Assembly: GCA_937877535.1 (NCBI GenBank)
Contig: CALFJF010000019.1
Span: forward strand, 119,485-183,484
Direction: 5' to 3'
DNA length: 64,000 bases
Source: an uncultured Treponema sp.
GTDB taxonomy: Bacteria; Spirochaetota; Spirochaetia; Treponematales; Treponemataceae
The notes beneath the pieces are model-generated. The model searched no databases, was not told the DNA's origin, and was given only the letters and a program-made list of their open reading frames with translations. Position numbers and translations under genes: made by a program. Shown in pieces: positions 1 through 7,655 of the stretch (positions are counted from its first letter, which is position 1; the number at the start of each line of letters is the position of its first letter).

Positions 1-531
1 TAGCGTTGCTCTCGAATGGTCAAAAAAAGAATTTGTTGAAAGCGTAAACGGCGAAACGATTTTCCGAGATTCGTTTTCTATTTTTGAATCTTTGAGAAAC
101 TCTGAAATGGAAGAAAAAACATCGCCTTTTGCATTTTTTATAACGGCGGGAAGTTCCGAAAGACGCGATTTTTCTCGTCCACGAAGGACAAAAATCCGTT
201 TTTTTTCGGCACAATCGTCAATCGAAGCGATTTCCTCGTAATCGAGTTCGGCGTAACACCCCGTAACCAAAACGGCAGAAAGCGGAAATTTTTGCAATAA
301 AAGCCGAATAATTCTACGCGCTTTTTGCTCGGCTTTTGCCGTAACTGTACACGTGTTTATTATACAAAGAAAAACATCTTCTGCCTCTTTTTGCGAAGCC
401 AAAACGGAGGAAAAATCAATTTCAAAACCCGCGTCGGAAAAAAAACGAGCCGCCCCCTCGCTTTCCGCCTGATTGAGACGACAGCCCAGAGTCTCAAAAT
501 GAACTTTTTGAGAAATCGGCGAGTTTTCCAT
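1..531 (-). CDS. mtaB: tRNA methylthiotransferase MtaB-like, C-terminus outside window
   Basis: The frame is open from an ATG at 531 to the window edge, giving the first 177 residues. They form the N-terminal UPF0004 domain of the MiaB/MtaB radical-SAM family. Its three cluster-binding cysteines are visible in FETLGCRLNQAE, CIINTCTVT and VTGCYAEL. The text stops at HSRATL, just before the expected radical-SAM CxxxCxxC. FETLGCRLNQAE is typical of MtaB, which makes ms2t6A37 in tRNA, rather than of MiaB. GGAG lies 6 bases before the ATG. It is the last visible gene of a bactofilin-TPR-mtaB run, 18 bases after the TPR gene. The family call is firm; MtaB versus a sister subfamily is inference. Confidence 0.85.
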   Translation of the reverse strand, partial: MENSPISQKVHFETLGCRLNQAESEGAARFFSDAGFEIDFSSVLASQKEAEDVFLCIINTCTVTAKAEQKARRIIRLLLQKFPLSAVLVTGCYAELDYEEIASIDDCAEKKRIFVLRGREKSRLSELPAVIKNAKGDVFSSISEFLKDSKIENESRKIVSPFTLSTNSFFDHSRATL

Positions 532-549
532 TTTTTCTCCCGTTTTGAT

Positions 550-1188
550 TTAGTTTATCTGCGAAGAAACGCGCTCTTTTCCGCGAGTCGCTTCCGCAAG
601 CGTGCGGTCTAATTCAAGAGCCTTGTTGTATGCTTCAAGTGCTTTGTCATACGCGCCCGCCTTTTCGCGGGCAAAACCGCACCTCACCCACCAATACGCA
701 TACTCAACAGGTTTTACGTGAACTGCCATCGAAAGCGAAATGTCTGCGTGTTGATAGCGAGCCTGTTTTATGTAAATTTCTCCCATACAAAAATATGCAA
801 AACCTATGTCGCCAGAATTTTGTGGCGCATTTGCAAGGTACAGTTGAAAAAACTCAAGTGCTCCCGCGTTTTTGTTCAAATAATATTTTGCTTCGGCAAG
901 AATTTCGATGAGGCGAATGTCGGTTGGACTAATTTTTCTCGCTTCAATCGCTCGCGCTTCAGCTTCTGCATATCTCTTTAATCGAACTAGACTCCAACAT
1001 ATAACGCAATATGAATCTATGTTATTTGGATTTTGTTGCAATTCCATTTCGCAAATGGCGATTGAATCTGCAAAACGCCCCGCGCGATACAGAGCGAGCG
1101 CGTCCGCCTTTTGAGAAAACGCTCCAACGCATGAAAAAGCAAAAAACAAAAGGGCTAGAATGATTTTTTTGCTCGTTTTGACAGCCAT
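550..1188 (-). CDS. secreted tetratricopeptide-repeat protein
   Basis: A 212-residue protein with a signal peptide (Lys-rich start, hydrophobic core to about residue 25, likely cleavage after GAFS). At least four TPR-like helix pairs follow, for example ALYRAGRFADSIAICEMEL, YAEAEARAIEARKISP and AYDKALEAYNKALELD. TPR proteins are protein-binding scaffolds, so this one probably acts in the periplasm or on the inner face of the outer membrane. It lies 29 bases after the bactofilin gene and 18 before mtaB. The bactofilin neighbour hints at an envelope or cell-shape role, but no specific function can be read. Confidence 0.8.
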   Translation of the reverse strand: MAVKTSKKIILALLFFAFSCVGAFSQKADALALYRAGRFADSIAICEMELQQNPNNIDSYCVICWSLVRLKRYAEAEARAIEARKISPTDIRLIEILAEAKYYLNKNAGALEFFQLYLANAPQNSGDIGFAYFCMGEIYIKQARYQHADISLSMAVHVKPVEYAYWWVRCGFAREKAGAYDKALEAYNKALELDRTLAEATRGKERVSSQIN

Positions 1189-1217
1189 TTTTTTCTCCTT
1201 TTTGATTTATTCGATTT

Positions 1218-1583
1218 TTATGCTTCAGTCGGCATCGAGCAACGACCTGAAAATTTTGCGCCTGAATCGATGACGACTTGCTCGGAAATGATGTCGCCCG
1301 TAACTTTTCCCGTGGAAGACACGTGGACGAGTTTTTTTGCGTCGATATTCCCTTCAACAATTCCTTTTACAAGTACTTGCGATGCGCGGATTTCCGCTTT
1401 GACGAGCGCACCAGAATCAATCACGAGGTCGCTTGTAGCATTTATTTTTCCAGAAACGATTCCGCGAATCATAAAAGGCTTTGAAAATTGAATATTTCCA
1501 GAAAACGAAATATCTTCTGCAAGAATGGTGTCGAAGTCGTCGTCTTCAAAATCAAGAATGTCAGTATTTTTTACTTCAAACAT
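1218..1583 (-). CDS. bactofilin family cytoskeletal protein
   Basis: A 121-residue protein with the bactofilin (DUF583) beta-helix: repeated short strands from about residue 25 to 115, with turns such as IRGIVSGKI, VKGIVEGNI and GKVTGDI. The N-terminal about 25 residues are acidic and lack the fold, as usual for bactofilin tails. Bactofilins polymerise without nucleotide and organise envelope or peptidoglycan machinery at the inner membrane. It is the first gene of a minus-strand run with a TPR protein and mtaB. No Shine-Dalgarno precedes the ATG, and a -10 box sits 6 bases upstream, so the mRNA may be leaderless. Confidence 0.87.
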   Translation of the reverse strand: MFEVKNTDILDFEDDDFDTILAEDISFSGNIQFSKPFMIRGIVSGKINATSDLVIDSGALVKAEIRASQVLVKGIVEGNIDAKKLVHVSSTGKVTGDIISEQVVIDSGAKFSGRCSMPTEA

Positions 1584-1589
1584 GGTTCT

Positions 1590-1618
1590 ATGCTACCGAT
1601 TTTTTTTGCAAATTTCAA
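1590..1618 (-). promoter_or_regulatory. sigma70-type promoter of the bactofilin gene
   Basis: On the minus strand TTGAAA (1618-1613), a 17-base spacer and TAGCAT (1595-1590) precede the bactofilin ATG by only 6 bases. Transcription would therefore start at or next to the start codon. Confidence 0.55.
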
Positions 1619-1719
1619 CGAAAAAAACGTGAGAAACCGTCCAAAATCAAAGAGCCTATTTGAAATATAACGAAAAATAAATTCCTCAACACGTGTAATC
1701 TGTGATATAATTTTGCATT

Positions 1720-2235
1720 ATGATTGCTTTTATTTCAAATTTATTAAAATCGCTTAACGCAAATACAAATCCTGGCGAAATTGCGCACGGAGTGGCGTGT
1801 GGACTTTTGCTCGGATTTTTGCCAAAAGACAATTTGCTCTGGCCGCTTGTGTTTATTTTCCTTTTTTTTATAAGAATAAACAAACCTGCCTATCTTATAT
1901 TGCTTGCCGTGGGAAGTGCGCTCACCGCCTCGCTTGACCCCACGTTTGACGTTTTGGGCTTGTCGTTTCTTACCTGGGACAAAGTTCGCAGTGCATACGT
2001 GTTTTTGCTTGACATTCCGTTCGTCGCTTTTACAAAAATCAACAATTCGGTTTTAATCGGAAGTTTACTTGGCGGACTTATCGCCTATATTCCGATGTAC
2101 GCTATTGCGAGAGTTCTTGTGTACGTCTGGAGAAAATGGGGAGTCATTCTTCTTAGAAAATCAAAACTCATAAAAGTCATATCGCAAGTGCCTCTCGTTT
2201 CAAAAATCGTAAATCTCGTAGGAGACAAAATATGA
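1720..2235 (+). CDS. TIGR03546 family membrane protein
   Basis: A 171-residue polytopic protein with hydrophobic segments near 26-50, 55-75 and 105-130 and a basic C-terminal tail. The N-terminal motif NANTNPGEIAHGVACGLLLGF and the pairing with the next gene identify the TIGR03546 family, which always partners TIGR03545 in bacteria with outer membranes. No biochemical role is known. The stop overlaps the partner's start as ATGA, so the two are translationally coupled. TGATATAAT (1703-1711) lies 8 bases before the ATG and no Shine-Dalgarno is visible. Confidence 0.8.
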   Translation: MIAFISNLLKSLNANTNPGEIAHGVACGLLLGFLPKDNLLWPLVFIFLFFIRINKPAYLILLAVGSALTASLDPTFDVLGLSFLTWDKVRSAYVFLLDIPFVAFTKINNSVLIGSLLGGLIAYIPMYAIARVLVYVWRKWGVILLRKSKLIKVISQVPLVSKIVNLVGDKI

Positions 2236-4619
2236 GCCAGAAAAAACAAGACAATCAAGAAACCGAACAAAATCTCGAAAAAACAAACGAGGTCGTTCCG
2301 ATTTCAGATGAATCAAATGAACTCAAAGAGAAAAAAGAAAAAGTCGAAAAACGGATTCCAAGGAAAAAATTTCCGTCGCTGATGAAAAAAGCCATGACAA
2401 AAAAGGCGTTTGACAAGCGGATTTTGAAAAAACTGTACATCGAAGACGACCGCAATTTTGTAAACACGCTTTTTTCGGAGCAATTCAAAAAAGGGAAAAA
2501 AGAAAAGGAATTGGTGCGGATTCCGTTGGACACGCAAATTACAAAGCGCGATTTTAAGCGACTGAAAGTTCTTACAAAACAAATCAAAAAAAACAAAGGA
2601 CGAGTAAAATTTGTGCCGCTCATTGCGTGCGCGTCTTTTATTGTCGCTCTTGTACTCGTAATCAGCGCATTCAAAAATGTCGTTGCAAAAAAAGCGATTG
2701 TTGGCGCGTGCGAAGCAATTTTTTCTGCAAAAACGGACGTTCAACGTGTTCGCGTAAAACTGTTGGGGATTTCGCTCAAAATCGACGGACTTGCAATCGG
2801 AAACAAAGATAGCGTGATGAAAAATCTCTTTGAAGCCGAAAACATCACGCTCCAAGTCAATCTTACGCAAGCACTTCGCGGAAAATTTGTAGCCGAGGAT
2901 TTGAGCGTTTACGGAATGCGATTTGGAACTGACAGAAAAACGAGTTGCGAACTTCCCAAAAAAGCGGAAAAAGAAAAAAAGAGCATTGCCGATAGCGCGT
3001 TTATGAAATCTTTGAAAGCAAAGAGCGACAAGGCTTTAGACGATTTAAAGTCGCAGGCGGAATCGCTGCTTGGCGGAGGCAGCGTTGACGAAATCGTGGC
3101 AAATATTCAGTCGCAACTCAAAACACCGCTCGCCGCTCAAAACGCAAAGGATGGCGTTCAAGCACTTTCTGAAAAATGGAAAGAAAAACCCGCCGAAATG
3201 AAAACGCAAGTTGACGATTTTTCCGAAAACGTGAAGGATTTGCAGTCGCTTGACGTAAACTCAATCGCAAAAGGCGCGGACATTCCAACTCGCGTTGCTG
3301 CCTTAAAAGATGCGATTGAAAAAATCAGCACGGCGATTCAAACGGGAAATGAACTAAAATCATCGTTTGAAAAAACGATTTCAGAAGTGAAAGAAGACGC
3401 AAAAACGGCAGCCGCGCTTTCGGAGGGCGTTGTAAAAGCGGCAGCAGACGATACGGCTCTTGCCCGCGGAATGGTCGAAGGAGCGGTTGACACCGTAAAA
3501 AACGCAAAGCAGATTTTCACACACGCGCTCGACACCGTGGGATACGATATGCTCGGAAAGTATTATCCTTACGCCAAAAAAGGAATCGACTACGCGCTTC
3601 AAATGAAAGCGAATGCGGCGGCAGAAAAGGCTGCAAACGGTGGCGAAAAGCAAAAGAAAGAAAAGAAAAAGAAGGAAGAACGCGGGCGGCTCAAAGGAAC
3701 TACGATATGGTTTTCAAAAGAATATCCTGGATTTTTGATAAAAAATATCGCGGCTTCGGGCTACACGGATAACGAAACGGGAAAAGGATTTTCAGGCGCA
3801 ATCAAAGAACTGACGAGCAATCAAGATTTGCGCGGGCTTCCCACAACGGCGGAAGTGCAATTTGACATCGGAGCGATAAACCACGCTGGAGATTTGACGG
3901 TTGACGCGCGTTCGTATTCAAAAGAGCCTTTGATTTCCGTGGGATACACAGGACGCGGTTTTACGGCGGCAATCGACGGCGCGAATATCGCAAAGGCTTC
4001 TGGAGTGCCTTCAATAAACGGAACGGCGGAAATCTCTTTCAAAGGAACGGGCGGTGCGGACGGATTTTCTGTATCGGGAACGGCATCTTTGAATCCTGTT
4101 ACGCTCACAACCGACGGATTTTCAAATGAACTCATAACAAAATATTATAGGCAAGCACTCGATACGGTAAAAAATCTTCAAATTGGATTTAGCGCAGGCT
4201 ACTCGGAAACGAACGGCGTTGACCTTTCGCTTTCTGGAAATTTTGCGGACACGTTTGCAAACGCAATGAAAGCCGTTGTTGAAAGCGTTATGGGAGACGC
4301 GCGGGCGGCGGCGGCTGAAAAAATCAACTCGCTCATAAACGATGAATCGAACGAGGTTGTAGCAAAAGCAAAAGAATTCCTTGGAATTGAAGGCGACATC
4401 GACGTTCAAAATGGCGCACTCGACACCGTTCGCGCAGCCCTTGAAGCAAAAAAAGCGGAACTCGAACAACAAGTCGAAGAGGCAGCCAAAGCAAAAATCA
4501 ACGAGGCAAAAGAAAAAGCCACGGAAGAAGTGAACAAGCAAGCGGAAGCGGCAAAAAGCAAAGCCACCGACGCAATAAAAAGTAGCGCGGGAAATCTTTT
4601 GAAAGGACTAAAAAAATAA
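2232..4619 (+). CDS. TIGR03545 family envelope protein
   Basis: A 795-residue protein. Residues 1-130 are highly charged and cytoplasmic. One membrane span lies near 133-153 and a large periplasmic part follows. The segment after the span (KAIVGACEAIFSAKTDVQRV, then ITLQVNLTQALRGKF) resembles the start of AsmA-like lipid-transport proteins. The centre and the end (about 730-790, AKAKINEAKEKATEEV) are Lys/Ala/Glu-rich coiled coil. Overlap with TIGR03546 implies one complex. The family is established as uncharacterised and limited to diderms; a role in envelope lipid or protein traffic is my inference. Codon use matches the neighbours. Confidence 0.8.
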   Translation: MSQKKQDNQETEQNLEKTNEVVPISDESNELKEKKEKVEKRIPRKKFPSLMKKAMTKKAFDKRILKKLYIEDDRNFVNTLFSEQFKKGKKEKELVRIPLDTQITKRDFKRLKVLTKQIKKNKGRVKFVPLIACASFIVALVLVISAFKNVVAKKAIVGACEAIFSAKTDVQRVRVKLLGISLKIDGLAIGNKDSVMKNLFEAENITLQVNLTQALRGKFVAEDLSVYGMRFGTDRKTSCELPKKAEKEKKSIADSAFMKSLKAKSDKALDDLKSQAESLLGGGSVDEIVANIQSQLKTPLAAQNAKDGVQALSEKWKEKPAEMKTQVDDFSENVKDLQSLDVNSIAKGADIPTRVAALKDAIEKISTAIQTGNELKSSFEKTISEVKEDAKTAAALSEGVVKAAADDTALARGMVEGAVDTVKNAKQIFTHALDTVGYDMLGKYYPYAKKGIDYALQMKANAAAEKAANGGEKQKKEKKKKEERGRLKGTTIWFSKEYPGFLIKNIAASGYTDNETGKGFSGAIKELTSNQDLRGLPTTAEVQFDIGAINHAGDLTVDARSYSKEPLISVGYTGRGFTAAIDGANIAKASGVPSINGTAEISFKGTGGADGFSVSGTASLNPVTLTTDGFSNELITKYYRQALDTVKNLQIGFSAGYSETNGVDLSLSGNFADTFANAMKAVVESVMGDARAAAAEKINSLINDESNEVVAKAKEFLGIEGDIDVQNGALDTVRAALEAKKAELEQQVEEAAKAKINEAKEKATEEVNKQAEAAKSKATDAIKSSAGNLLKGLKK

Positions 4620-4629
4620 GGCAAAAATG

Positions 4630-4653
4630 TGAGCGGTAACTCGTTATCGCTCA
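4630..4653. other. hairpin after the TIGR03545 gene
   Basis: TGAGCGGTAAC and GTTATCGCTCA pair over 11 bases with one G-T wobble around a tiny loop, 10 bases after the stop at 4619. No T-run follows, so it may be a processing or stability hairpin rather than an intrinsic terminator. Confidence 0.45.
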
Positions 4654-4699
4654 AAATGCCGCCTTCAAATCATCAAAAATGTGCAGACAAAAGTGAAAA

Positions 4700-6238
4700 A
4701 TGAGAAATAATGAAATTCTTTCACAAGCAGAAATCGACCAACTTTTAACTGCGATAAGTGCAAGTAGCAGCAATTCACATTATTTTCAAAACAACAACGA
4801 TTTTTCGGAATTCATCAACGGAAAAAAAAGTGTCAAAGAAGAATGTTGGAAAAAATATTGCTTAAAAGCCGCTGGAATTGAACTTGAGCGCGCACAAACA
4901 AAAAAAACGGAAATCAAAAATGCTCAAAACAAAATGGAAGATAAACCGTTTTATCGTTCAAACATAATCAAGCAACAAAAAAGCGATGATTTTGATATTG
5001 ATTTTGATATTGATTTTGATATTGATTTTGATATTGATTTTGAAACAGACGATGACGATTTTTTTCTTTCAGATTTTGGTCCTTTGGACGTTTTTGACGA
5101 TGAAATAGTTGATGGTGAATTAAAATCTAAAAATGAATGGGAAGAGTTTTATGGAAACGTAGAAACGCCGCAAGAATTGCAAAAAAAATGGGCAATCGCA
5201 AAAGCGCGCGCAGAATGTTGCACGGAAATTTTGAAGCGAGAAATCAAAAAAATCGAACCGAATGTAAACGTTTCGATTTTAGACGAAGCGCAGCGAATGC
5301 ATCGAGGAAATTACGTTTCACGTTTAACGTTGGAATCTGAATGTGGAAAAATCGAGTTTCGCGCCTCGCGTCCGCTCAAAGAGGGAGAGCGCGATAAAAT
5401 CGAGATTTTCAAAAGTTCAGAAAGTTTTATTTCTTGCACAATCCCGCTCAACTTTGAAGAAGTTGAAAAAAATGCCCGTTTCATTCTTGACATATTTTCT
5501 TCGCTTCCAAAAATCAAGGAAGAATCGGAAAAAGAAGCGTCAAAAAAGATAAAAGAAGCCGAAATATGCGATATGGCGATTCGTGCACTCATTTCTGAAA
5601 CGGACGAAAAAAAGTGGATATTGGAAACGTTTGTTCAAGGTTTTTCGATTTTGACGCTCGCCGAAGAAACAAAATGGAAATTAGATATTGAAACACAAAT
5701 AAGAATCGAACACGAAACCATAGACGCGCAAGAGATTTTTGAAAAAATCAAAATCGGAAAAGAGCATTTGAAAAAAAGCATCGAAAAGGCGACGTTTTTG
5801 TACGGTATTTTTGAAAATCTCAAAAACGAAGGAAAAAATCGCTCATTTTCGTTTTCTGCTTACGAAGAACATGCGGAGGCAAAAATTTTTTCGGAAAAGA
5901 ATTCGGTGGACATTGAGATTTTTTTTGATTCAACTCCGTCGATTTTTCAAAAAAAAGAGGAAATTGAAAAAAATCTCCGTTTTGATTGGAAACGGCTCGA
6001 CGATTTTTCGGAAAAAGACGCAAAAATCAAACAGTTTTTAGAAGAACATAAAAAAGAGAAAAACTGGCTTTGGAATCTCAAAACAACAAAAGACGAAAAT
6101 CGCGTTCTCACGCTTTTTTTGCCGCTTTCGGTTGCAAATCCAAGAAAAGAAGTCGTTTTAACAATTCAAAAGTCTGAAACGGAAAATCTTTCTGCGCTAC
6201 AAAACCGAATTCTTTTGGAGTGGAGTCGTCTTTCTTAA
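4700..6238 (+). CDS. unknown protein with FliM-like N-terminal CheY-binding peptide
   Basis: A 512-residue protein that I do not recognise as a whole. Residues 6-19 (ILSQAEIDQLLTAI) match the N-terminal CheY-binding peptide of the flagellar switch protein FliM almost exactly. The SpoA/CheC-like domains of FliM or FliY are absent. Residues about 96-125 are an acidic Asp/Phe/Ile repeat encoded by a 12-base tandem repeat. The remainder is Lys/Glu-rich, with predicted helices and a WKLDIETQIRIEH beta segment but no catalytic motif. No membrane span or signal peptide is visible, so it is likely cytoplasmic. It ends 6 bases from the convergent phosphofructokinase gene. If the peptide is functional the protein would compete for phospho-CheY; that is inference. 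Confidence 0.7.
   Translation: MRNNEILSQAEIDQLLTAISASSSNSHYFQNNNDFSEFINGKKSVKEECWKKYCLKAAGIELERAQTKKTEIKNAQNKMEDKPFYRSNIIKQQKSDDFDIDFDIDFDIDFDIDFETDDDDFFLSDFGPLDVFDDEIVDGELKSKNEWEEFYGNVETPQELQKKWAIAKARAECCTEILKREIKKIEPNVNVSILDEAQRMHRGNYVSRLTLESECGKIEFRASRPLKEGERDKIEIFKSSESFISCTIPLNFEEVEKNARFILDIFSSLPKIKEESEKEASKKIKEAEICDMAIRALISETDEKKWILETFVQGFSILTLAEETKWKLDIETQIRIEHETIDAQEIFEKIKIGKEHLKKSIEKATFLYGIFENLKNEGKNRSFSFSAYEEHAEAKIFSEKNSVDIEIFFDSTPSIFQKKEEIEKNLRFDWKRLDDFSEKDAKIKQFLEEHKKEKNWLWNLKTTKDENRVLTLFLPLSVANPRKEVVLTIQKSETENLSALQNRILLEWSRLS
4988..5043 (+). repeat. in-frame 12-base tandem repeat (Asp-Phe-Asp-Ile)
   Basis: The unit GATTTTGATATT repeats four times exactly and then partially, encoding DFDI repeats that run into an Asp-rich stretch. 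The unit is a multiple of three, so copy changes would lengthen or shorten the acidic linker without breaking the frame. Confidence 0.9.
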
Positions 6239-6244
6239 AAAAAA

Positions 6245-7456
6245 CTAAAAACTCAAAAAGGAAGGAAGACCGCCCGTCCAATCGTGAAAAACCTCGCCTT
6301 GAATGAGCGGGCGAACGAATTGTTCAATTTTTTCGGAAACAAAGCCGTTTGTAATCCAGTCTTTTGGAACGGTGCGCTCTTTGTTTGCGATTTTTTCGAC
6401 TTCGCACAAAACGGTTTCGCACGAATACGGATTATCCGACACGCGGCGCAAAATGGGCACGACTCCGCTTTTTCCTTCAAAGGTGGCGCGGACGGCGGCT
6501 TTTCCAAGAGAAAAGGCTTCGTTCATGTCGGTTACACTCATGCAGTGGGCGGCGCACCGTTGCACCGTGGAAAGTTCTATTGAACGGCATTTTATGCCAA
6601 GTTTTGAAGAAACAACTTTTTCAAGATATTTTCCCGCGCCGCTCAACATCGAGTGTCCAAAAGCGTCTTCTGCGCCGTCGCCTCCCAAAAGAGCGCACAC
6701 GAGTTTTCCGTCGGCACGTCTAATTCCTTCGCTTATTACGGCAACAACGGAGTTTTTTTTTGAAAGGACATCTTTTACCTTTTCCAAAAAATCGTTTTCT
6801 GAAAAAGGCGTTTCTGGAAGATAAATTAAATCCGCGCCAGGCTGTTCGTTTGACTTTGCAAGAACGGAACTTGCGGCAAGCCAGCCAGCGTTCCGCCCCA
6901 TGATTTCAACGATTGTAAGCGAAGGCACGTCGTAGACATTGCAATCAAAAGCGATTTCTCGAACAGTCGTGGCGATGAATTTTGCCGCGCTTCCAAATCC
7001 CGGCGAATGGTCGGTTTCCGAAAGGTCGTTGTCAATCGTTTTTGGGATTCCCACAAAACGCACCTCGCTTCCCGTTTTTTTTCCGTAGCGAGCGAGTTTT
7101 TCGATTGTATCCATTGAATCGTTCCCGCCAATGTACAAAAACGAATCGACTTTGAGGGAAGCCATAGTTGAAAAAAGTGCGCGATAGACGGATTCGTCTT
7201 TTTCAAAATCGGGGAGCTTAAATCGGCACGAACCTAACGCCGAGGCGGGCGTTCGTTTGAGTTTTTCGATGTCGTCTTCCGTTTTTAGAAGCACATTCAA
7301 ATCAACGCTCGAACCGCCTAAAAGCCCTTTAATTCCGTTTTTCATGCCAAGGATTTTTTTACAGCCTCTTTTTCGAGCCTCGCTGACGCAGCCTGCAAGA
7401 CTTGCGTTTATAACGGCGGTTGGTCCGCCCGATTGCCCGATTATCACTCCGTCCAT
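6245..7456 (-). CDS. 6-phosphofructokinase, PPi-dependent type
   Basis: A 403-residue enzyme of the PfkA family converting fructose-6-phosphate to the 1,6-bisphosphate. The start motif is IIGQSGGPTAVINASLAG. GGNDSMDT and IPKTIDNDL carry the Asp after the Gly-Gly pair and the Lys before TIDND that mark pyrophosphate-dependent members; ATP enzymes have GGDGS and GTIDND. SPGFGSAAK and EIMGRNAGWLAA complete the substrate site. A longer frame starts at 7474, but the ATG at 7456 has GGAGG 5 bases upstream and begins the conserved domain. PPi use is inferred from these residues. It converges with the FliM-peptide gene. Confidence 0.88.
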   Translation of the reverse strand: MDGVIIGQSGGPTAVINASLAGCVSEARKRGCKKILGMKNGIKGLLGGSSVDLNVLLKTEDDIEKLKRTPASALGSCRFKLPDFEKDESVYRALFSTMASLKVDSFLYIGGNDSMDTIEKLARYGKKTGSEVRFVGIPKTIDNDLSETDHSPGFGSAAKFIATTVREIAFDCNVYDVPSLTIVEIMGRNAGWLAASSVLAKSNEQPGADLIYLPETPFSENDFLEKVKDVLSKKNSVVAVISEGIRRADGKLVCALLGGDGAEDAFGHSMLSGAGKYLEKVVSSKLGIKCRSIELSTVQRCAAHCMSVTDMNEAFSLGKAAVRATFEGKSGVVPILRRVSDNPYSCETVLCEVEKIANKERTVPKDWITNGFVSEKIEQFVRPLIQGEVFHDWTGGLPSFLSF

Positions 7457-7580
7457 ATTGTCCTCCAAAATCAAACAAAAAAATCATAGCAGAAAATCGA
7501 ACGAGAAAAAACTACGCAAAACGATTTCTCGCTCTTACACAAAAATCAAAAATTCTCTAAAATTGCAAAATCTAACGAGC

Positions 7581-7627
7581 AGCGAAAGCATAAGTCCAGT
7601 TCGGATTTGTGCTTTCGCTTTTTTTTT
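7581..7627 (+). terminator. intrinsic terminator in the MATE gene leader
   Basis: AGCGAAAGCA (7581-7590) pairs perfectly with TGCTTTCGCT (7610-7619) and is followed by a run of nine T. It points in the plus direction, yet no plus-strand gene lies upstream: phosphofructokinase diverges. The MATE start is only 28 bases further on. A second small hairpin, CGAGAAA/TTTCTCG (7502-7508 and 7525-7531), lies upstream. It could attenuate the MATE mRNA or end a small RNA. Confidence 0.75.
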
Positions 7628-7655
7628 CAAAAAACAAAAACGAGAGGAAAAAAAA

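Noticed and set aside
6303..6824. Plus-strand frame of 173 residues opposite phosphofructokinase
   Set aside because: Shadow of the pfk codons, with no recognisable domain.
7475..7655. Known guanidine, preQ1 or manganese riboswitch before MATE
   Set aside because: I looked for the conserved loops (for example paired ACGR loops) and found none; only the terminator hairpin is supported.
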